Shown piece by piece: positions 7,448 through 11,719 of a DNA stretch of 11,719 nucleotides. The notes beneath the pieces are model-generated. The model was given only the letters and a program-made list of their open reading frames with translations. It was not told the DNA's origin and ran no database searches. The stretch's first letter is position 1. Each line of letters opens with the position of its first letter. This DNA is from Betaproteobacteria bacterium (GTDB taxonomy: Bacteria; Pseudomonadota; Gammaproteobacteria; Burkholderiales; Burkholderiaceae_C): contig RFPX01000023.1 of NCBI GenBank assembly GCA_009925955.1, positions 1-11,719 on the forward strand, in the 5' to 3' direction. Both the position numbers and the translations under genes were made by a program.

Positions 7448-7453
7448 TAAAAT
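7448..7453 (+). promoter_or_regulatory. Possible -10 box of the porin gene (TAAAAT)
   Basis: TAAAAT is the best -10-like hexamer in the porin leader, 43 nt before the start codon, in a locally AT-richer stretch. The nearest -35-like element, TTGTCT (7420-7425), is 22 nt away, which is too far for a standard sigma-70 promoter. The assignment is tentative. A ribosome-binding site AGGA (7486-7489) lies 7 nt before the porin ATG. Confidence 0.3.
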
Positions 7454-7496
7454 CCCTAAGAGCAGTAGGTGCTAAACCCCCTTACAGGACCCATCC

Positions 7497-8489
7497 ATGA
7501 TCAAGAAAACCCTTCTGGCCGCTGTGGTGGCCACCCTGGCCAGCGCTGGCGCACAGGCCCAAAGCGTGTCGTTGTACGGCTTGGTCGACATGTCCGTCGT
7601 CAATACCAAGGCCCCCGGTGCGGCAAGCGCCTCCACCCAGGCGCAAAGCGGCAACATGACCACCAGCTTTTACGGCTTTCGCAGCACGGAAGACCTGGGC
7701 GGTGGCCTGAAGGCTGAAGCCGTGGCCGAGGGCTTCCTGCGCGCCACCAACGGCGCTGCGGGCCGCTTCGATGGCGACCCCCTGTTCTCCCGCACCGCAA
7801 GCGTGGGTCTGTCTGGTGGTTTCGGCAGCGTGGCCCTGGGCCGGCTGACGAACCCCCTGTTCGTGAATAACCTGATCTTCAACGCCCTGGGCGACTCTTT
7901 CGGCTTCTCACCGGCCATCCGCATGCTGCACCTCAGCGCTGGTCAGGCCAGTGGTGACACCGGCTGGAACGAAGCCATTCGGCTGACCCTGCCCAAGATC
8001 GGCGGCGCCACCGTGAACGTGGTGCATGCCCTCAAGGGCAGCCGTCCGGGCGCCAACACCAACGTGTCGGCCCTGTACTTTGCAGGCCCCTTGAGCCTGG
8101 GTGCGTCCTGGCAGGAAGTTCGCCGCCGTGACGGCGCCCCCGGTTCGGTGGGTGCCAGCGACAGCGACGCCTGGCAAATCGGCGCCGCCTATGACCTCAA
8201 GACGGTCAAGCTGTTTGCGCAAGTGGGCAAGGTGGAGAACATCACCTTCAAGACCGATTACGACCACATGGGTGTGGGCGCCGCAGTGCCCATGGGCCCC
8301 AATGGCAAGATCCTGGCGCAGTACAGCTCCATGGAGCCCAGCAACGCCAAGGCCAGCAAGACCACGTCCCTGGCCTATGACCACTTCCTGAGCAAGCGCA
8401 CCGACCTGTACGCCGTGTACATGAACGAGCAGGTGCCCGGCCGCTCCACCGGCACCACCTACGGTGTGGGCATCCGCCACCGCTTCTGA
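7497..8489 (+). CDS. Outer-membrane general porin (Gram-negative porin family)
   Basis: Trimeric 16-strand beta-barrel porin of the betaproteobacterial type (same class and length as Comamonadaceae Omp32-like porins), 330 residues. The signal peptide MIKKTLLAAVVATLASAGAQA (1-21) has a basic start, hydrophobic core and AQA cleavage site. The mature chain opens with QSVSLYGLVDMS, the usual first strand. Alternating polar/hydrophobic segments run throughout, and the protein ends in GVGIRHRF with the C-terminal Phe recognised by the Bam complex. There are no cysteines in the mature chain. AGGA is 7 nt upstream of the ATG, and a strong terminator follows 20 nt after the stop. It follows xdhABC by 189 nt on the same strand. 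Whether it passes purines is only a guess from position; such porins are usually general anion- or cation-selective channels. No gene symbol is justified. Confidence 0.93.
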   Translation: MIKKTLLAAVVATLASAGAQAQSVSLYGLVDMSVVNTKAPGAASASTQAQSGNMTTSFYGFRSTEDLGGGLKAEAVAEGFLRATNGAAGRFDGDPLFSRTASVGLSGGFGSVALGRLTNPLFVNNLIFNALGDSFGFSPAIRMLHLSAGQASGDTGWNEAIRLTLPKIGGATVNVVHALKGSRPGANTNVSALYFAGPLSLGASWQEVRRRDGAPGSVGASDSDAWQIGAAYDLKTVKLFAQVGKVENITFKTDYDHMGVGAAVPMGPNGKILAQYSSMEPSNAKASKTTSLAYDHFLSKRTDLYAVYMNEQVPGRSTGTTYGVGIRHRF

Positions 8490-8509
8490 TTCCCTTCGGG
8501 ATCAAATGA

Positions 8510-8540
8510 AAAACGCCCCGCACATGCGGGGCGTTTTCTT
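8510..8540. terminator. Bidirectional rho-independent terminator between porin and tRNA-Val
   Basis: A perfect 8-bp stem CGCCCCGC (8514-8521) / GCGGGGCG (8526-8533) with loop ACAT is flanked by A-runs on the left and TTTTCTT on the right. The plus strand therefore has a T-tract after the porin stem, and the minus strand has TTTTT after the same stem. It can terminate both the porin mRNA from the left and the tRNA-Val (or relA-tRNA) transcript from the right. Confidence 0.93.
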
Positions 8541-8565
8541 TGGTGGTGTGTTGGGCGATCTAGTC

Positions 8566-8642
8566 TGGTAGGCGCAATTGGATTCGAACCAACGACCCCC
8601 ACCATGTCAAGGTGGTGCTCTAACCAACTGAGCTATGCGCCT
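8566..8642 (-). tRNA. tRNA-Val, anticodon GAC, with encoded CCA
   Basis: Read on the minus strand, the 77 nt fold as a complete cloverleaf. The acceptor is AGGCGCA/TGCGCCT (with one wobble-free seven-pair stem). The D stem GCTC/GAGC has an AGTTGGTTA loop. The anticodon stem CCACC/GGTGG has loop TTGACAT, giving anticodon GAC (reads GTC/GTT, valine). The variable loop is GGGTC, the T stem GTTGG/CCAAT with loop TTCGAAT, the discriminator is A, and CCA is encoded. The 5' end lies 18 nt after the relA stop codon, and the shared terminator follows 25 nt downstream. No CDS lies between, so the tRNA either has its own promoter over the relA stop or is processed from relA read-through. Confidence 0.97.
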
Positions 8643-8652
8643 GTAGCCTTCC

Positions 8653-8658
8653 AGTATA
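8653..8658 (-). promoter_or_regulatory. Possible -10 box of tRNA-Val (TATACT)
   Basis: On the minus strand TATACT, five of six matches to TATAAT, lies between the relA stop codon and the tRNA, 10 nt before the mature 5' end. Transcription would start about three or four bases before the tRNA, a common layout. A -35 would have to lie inside the last relA codons, and none is convincing there. Confidence 0.45.
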
Positions 8659-8660
8659 GC

Positions 8661-10946
8661 TCATCGGCGCCGTGCCGCCCGCACCCCGGGCACCTGCAGC
8701 AGGCCTTGCAGCACCGATGGCAAGCGCTGGGTGGAGGCCATCTCCACCGTGAAGGTCATGTGCGCGCTGGGCCCATTGCGGTCTCGGATGGACTGCGTTT
8801 TCACACCCGTCACATTGATCTTCTCCCGTGCAAAGACCTCGCTGATGTCGCGCAGCAAGCCCGAGCGGTCTGCCGCTTCCACTTGCACGTCCAAGGGGTA
8901 GACGCTGCCCTCCTTCGACAGGCCCCACTCCACGGCGATGCGCCGCTCGGCCTGCTGCGTCATCAGATGCGCCAAACTGCTGCAGTCTCGTCGGTGGATC
9001 GCCACCCCGCGCCCGCGTGTGACGAACCCGGCGATGGCATCCGGTGGCGCGGGCCTACAGCAGCGGGCCAAATGCGTGAGCAAAGAGTCCACCCCCACCA
9101 CCAACACGCCCGACCCCGCACCCTCGGCCTTCGAACGCTTGAGCACCAAGCCCTCGTCATCGGCCTTGGCGGGTGCCACGGGGCGCAGCAGCTGTTCAAT
9201 GTTGCGCAGGGAGTATTCGTCCTTGCCCACCACCTCAAAGAGCTCGTTGGCGGCCTTGAAGCCCAACTGCGTGGCCAGCTCGTCCAACTTAAGCGCGGTG
9301 CGGCCCTCGCGCTGTAGCAGACGCTCCACGGCCTCTCGGCCACGGGCGATGGTTTGTGCCTGCTCCAAGGCATTGAACCAAGCCCGAACCTTGGCCCGTG
9401 AACGGGCACTGGCCAAGTAGTGCAGTTCGGGGTTGAGCCAGTCCATCGATGGCCCGCCCTCCTTGACACTGATGACCTCCACCGTTTGCCCGGTTTGCAG
9501 CGGCGTGTTCAGGGGAACCATGGCCCCATCCACCCGAGCACCGCGGCAGCGGTGGCCCAGGTTGGTGTGCAGCGCGTAGGCGAAATCGACTGCGGTGCCG
9601 CCGGTGGGCAGGTCCACGATCGCAGCCTGGGGCGTGAACACATAGATGCGGTCTTCGAACCCGGGGGAAGCCTGGTCCACCGCCTCGCGCTCCCAGGCCA
9701 GCAACTGCTGCAAAACGGCCTTGCGGGCCTGCGCCACGCGGTCCTCAAAGCCGCCGGAGGCGGACACGCCGACGTAGCCTTGTCGGCCCGCTTCTTTGTA
9801 GGCCCAATGCGCTGCCACGCCGAACTCCGCGTACTCGTGCATGGCGCGGGTGCGAATCTGAATCTCCACCGCCCGGCCCGACGCGTCGCGAACCACGGTA
9901 TGCAGGCTCTGGTAGCCGTTGGGCTTGGGCTTGGCGATGTAGTCGTCAAACTCGCCGTCGATGGGCGTAAAGCGCTCGTGTACGCGCGCCAGCACGGCGT
10001 AGCACTGCGGCACGTCCTGCACGATCACCCGCATGGCGCGCACGTCCATGACCTGGGTGAACTCCAGCTGCTTGCCCTGCATCTTTCGCCAGATGCTGTA
10101 GAGGTGCTTGGGACGTCCTTGCACTTCGGCCTGCACGGGCAAATCCGTCAGCAGACCCCGCAGGTGCTCGGCCAGGGCCTGCACCCCAGCCTCGCGTTCG
10201 ACGCGCCTTTCATCCAACAGCCGCGCCACCGTGTGGTACTGCTCAGGGTACAGAAAGCGAAAGGCAAAGTCTTCCAACTCCCACTTGATCTGCCAGATGC
10301 CCAAGCGATTGGCCAGAGGCGCAAACACCTCCAGAGACTCGCGGGCCAGGGCCTGCGGGCACGGCCGCTTGGCACCGGCATGCCAGCGCAAGGTCTGCAG
10401 ACGGGAGGCCAAACGCAACAGCACCACGCGCAGGTCCCGAGAGAAGGCCAGCAGCATCTTGCGCACGCGCTCGGTCTGCTGTGCCCGCTCGTCTTCACCG
10501 ACCTGTGCCGTGCGTGCAGCCCGCTGGATCTGCACCAGCTTGCGGGTATGCGCCACCATGGCACCATGGCTGGCACCGAAGGCCCGGGCGATGACCTCAT
10601 CGGGCTTCTGGATGAAGTCGGCCGCGTACACCAAGTAAGCCGCAGCCTGCAAACTCTGGGCCGCCCCCAGGCCAGCCAGAATCGTCGACACCCCTACGGC
10701 ATGGCCCCAGGCGTCCTCGCCCGTATCCAGCGCACGACCTTCCAGCAAGGGCTGTGCGAAGACACGGGCCCGCTGCACATCGGTCAGCACCGCCTGACCC
10801 TCAGGATCGGCCTGGGACTCCGCCTGCTGCTGAAGATCAGCCAGGGCCATGATGGGCAAGGCCAGGGTGCTGAGCCGTGCGGCTTCAGGTGCGGCTTCAG
10901 GTGCGGGGGCCACACCGCCGGTCGGGTCGTCGTGTGCAGGGGGCAT
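8661..10946 (-). CDS. relA: GTP pyrophosphokinase ((p)ppGpp synthetase I), monofunctional RelA type
   Basis: Ribosome-associated stringent-response enzyme that transfers pyrophosphate from ATP to GTP/GDP when uncharged tRNA sits in the A site. It has 761 residues, the usual length for long RSH proteins. Domains in order: a pseudo-HD region (about 75-180) in which the hydrolase HD pair is absent (AADF, 108-111, stands where catalytic residues would be); a synthetase domain (about 270-385) with GRPKHLYSIWRKM (277-289) and GEFDDYIAKPKPNGYQSLH (331-349); TGS (432-495); a helical region; a Cys-containing zinc-finger domain (Cys629, Cys630, Cys655); and a C-terminal ACT domain (about 683-755). EFDD at 332-335 is the EXDD form of the synthetase motif, which marks RelA; bifunctional SpoT/Rel have RXKD. 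Residues 16-23 come from a 12-bp tandem repeat. Start ATG 10946 lacks a strong Shine-Dalgarno. The gene follows the hydrolase by 26 nt. Confidence 0.95.
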   Translation of the reverse strand: MPPAHDDPTGGVAPAPEAAPEAARLSTLALPIMALADLQQQAESQADPEGQAVLTDVQRARVFAQPLLEGRALDTGEDAWGHAVGVSTILAGLGAAQSLQAAAYLVYAADFIQKPDEVIARAFGASHGAMVAHTRKLVQIQRAARTAQVGEDERAQQTERVRKMLLAFSRDLRVVLLRLASRLQTLRWHAGAKRPCPQALARESLEVFAPLANRLGIWQIKWELEDFAFRFLYPEQYHTVARLLDERRVEREAGVQALAEHLRGLLTDLPVQAEVQGRPKHLYSIWRKMQGKQLEFTQVMDVRAMRVIVQDVPQCYAVLARVHERFTPIDGEFDDYIAKPKPNGYQSLHTVVRDASGRAVEIQIRTRAMHEYAEFGVAAHWAYKEAGRQGYVGVSASGGFEDRVAQARKAVLQQLLAWEREAVDQASPGFEDRIYVFTPQAAIVDLPTGGTAVDFAYALHTNLGHRCRGARVDGAMVPLNTPLQTGQTVEVISVKEGGPSMDWLNPELHYLASARSRAKVRAWFNALEQAQTIARGREAVERLLQREGRTALKLDELATQLGFKAANELFEVVGKDEYSLRNIEQLLRPVAPAKADDEGLVLKRSKAEGAGSGVLVVGVDSLLTHLARCCRPAPPDAIAGFVTRGRGVAIHRRDCSSLAHLMTQQAERRIAVEWGLSKEGSVYPLDVQVEAADRSGLLRDISEVFAREKINVTGVKTQSIRDRNGPSAHMTFTVEMASTQRLPSVLQGLLQVPGVRAARRR
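10877..10906. repeat. 12-bp tandem repeat, 2.5 copies, in the relA N-terminal coding region
   Basis: On the plus strand GTGCGGCTTCAG occurs twice without mismatch (10877-10888 and 10889-10900) and a third partial copy GTGCGG follows (10901-10906). In relA it encodes PEAA twice, in a variable, Ala/Pro-rich N-terminal extension before the pseudo-HD domain. The unit is a multiple of three, so gain or loss of copies keeps the frame. Confidence 0.85.
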
Positions 10947-10972
10947 CGCGTTCGTCCAGTGGGCCTCGGTTA

Positions 10973-11719
10973 TCAGGCCAGGAGGAAGCCTGACACCGCC
11001 TGAACCTGGTCGGGTGCCACCAGTGTCGGCGCATGCCCAACGCCTTCAAAGGACTGAACCACAGCCCTGGGCCCACGCTGCGCCATCTCCTGGGACGTCT
11101 GCGCAGTGAGGAGGTCGCTGAGGGCGCCGCGCAGCACCAAGGTGGGCGCGGTGATGCGATCCCATGTTTGCCACAAATGCGCCTGTCCGGCGGCCACCAG
11201 GTCAGCGTTGAGTTGGCGAAACGGCACGGCGATGTCGGGGTCGTAGCGCAGGGTCCAGGCCCCGTCCAGACCTTTATGCAACTGCGGCCGTGTCAGGGCC
11301 AACCACTGCTCGCGCGTGTGGGGACCAAAGCCCGGTGTCAGCTGTTGCAGCTCCTCCGCCGCCTCTTCCACGCTCGGCCAGGACCGCTTGGACAGGTCCA
11401 AAAAATCGCCGATGCGCTGCAGCGCGGACAACTCCATGCGCGGCCCCACATCGTTGAGCACCAGACGGCGTATGGGGCTGCCTGGCAGGCCCGCCAAGCC
11501 CATGCCAATCAAGCCCCCCATTGACGTGCCCACCCAGTCCACGCGGGGCACATTCAACCGTGCCAGCAGTGTGACCATGTCGGCCACATAGGTGGGCACG
11601 GCATAGGCGCTGGGATCGGGCAGGCGATCCGACTCGCCACGGCCCACCACATCTGGACACACCACCCGGTAATGGCTGCACAAAGCCTGGGCCAACACAT
11701 CGAAGTCACGACCCTGGCG
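10973..11719 (-). CDS. Alpha/beta-fold hydrolase, 5' end beyond the right window edge
   Basis: Cytoplasmic alpha/beta hydrolase of unknown substrate. The minus-strand frame is open through the window edge: the codons before the GTG at 11698 read RQGRDFD, which matches the conserved strand before the first helix (family pattern GRDFDxLA). The start is therefore off the window and GTG 11698 is internal. Counting from that GTG, the nucleophile elbow is GTSMGG with Ser59, the acid is probably Asp195 (GALSDLLT) and the base is His222 (GVGHAPTL), so the triad is complete. VVCPDVVGRGESDRL near the start is typical of hydrolases annotated as esterase- or homoserine-acetyltransferase-like, but nothing fixes the substrate. 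It lies 26 nt upstream of relA on the same strand and may be co-transcribed with it. Confidence 0.9.
   Translation of the reverse strand, partial: RQGRDFDVLAQALCSHYRVVCPDVVGRGESDRLPDPSAYAVPTYVADMVTLLARLNVPRVDWVGTSMGGLIGMGLAGLPGSPIRRLVLNDVGPRMELSALQRIGDFLDLSKRSWPSVEEAAEELQQLTPGFGPHTREQWLALTRPQLHKGLDGAWTLRYDPDIAVPFRQLNADLVAAGQAHLWQTWDRITAPTLVLRGALSDLLTAQTSQEMAQRGPRAVVQSFEGVGHAPTLVAPDQVQAVSGFLLA

Noticed and set aside
7908..8480. Open frame on the minus strand within the porin gene
   Set aside because: The plus-strand porin has signal peptide, RBS, C-terminal Phe and terminator; the reverse frame has none of these.
8566..8642. tRNA-Val as an integration site for a genomic island
   Set aside because: No integrase, no repeated tRNA 3' end and no change in gene character on either side within the window.
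8661..10946. Annotation as bifunctional SpoT/Rel
   Set aside because: The HD catalytic residues are missing and the synthetase motif is EFDD rather than RXKD.
9420..11003. Long open frame (527 codons) on the plus strand opposite relA
   Set aside because: Antisense shadow of relA; the minus-strand protein shows every RelA domain in order.
1..11719. CRISPR array, transposase, toxin-antitoxin or defence genes
   Set aside because: No spaced direct repeats and no such protein in any frame; all sizeable coding stretches are accounted for by metabolic and housekeeping genes.

Overview
The window is GC-rich DNA from a Gram-negative bacterium. It is most likely a betaproteobacterium of the order Burkholderiales, in or near the Comamonadaceae. 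The reasons are the porin type (signal peptide, mature start QSVSLYG, C-terminal Phe), the XdhA/XdhB/XdhC and GuaD sequences, the RelA type and a tRNA-Val gene with an encoded CCA. This is judged from protein character alone; no database was searched.

Positions 1-7307 are a purine module built around a divergent promoter region at about 2559-2626. Leftwards runs guaD (guanine deaminase), followed 26 nt later by the ATPase of a nucleoside/purine-type ABC importer, which leaves the window at the left edge. Rightwards runs xdhA-xdhB-xdhC, joined by ATGA and GTGA overlaps. Together they would import purines or nucleosides, deaminate guanine to xanthine, and oxidise hypoxanthine/xanthine to urate with a molybdenum enzyme whose cofactor is inserted by XdhC. 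The ABC ATPase reading frame is broken near its end, about position 100, and the second signature motif continues in another frame.

Positions 7308-8540 hold a short intergenic stretch with two hairpins and no obvious U-tract, then a general outer-membrane porin with its own RBS and a strong rho-independent terminator. That terminator is symmetric and also serves the genes coming from the other side.

Positions 8541-11719 are all on the minus strand. In transcription order they are an alpha/beta hydrolase (5' end off the right edge), relA (a monofunctional-type (p)ppGpp synthetase with a degenerate hydrolase domain and a 12-bp tandem repeat in its N-terminal coding region), and tRNA-Val(GAC) 18 nt after the relA stop codon.

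I see no mobile element, CRISPR array or unknown multi-gene system. The points most worth a second look are the ABC ATPase frameshift, the 9-bp inverted repeat that covers the xdhA ribosome-binding site, and the relA/tRNA-Val/bidirectional-terminator arrangement.
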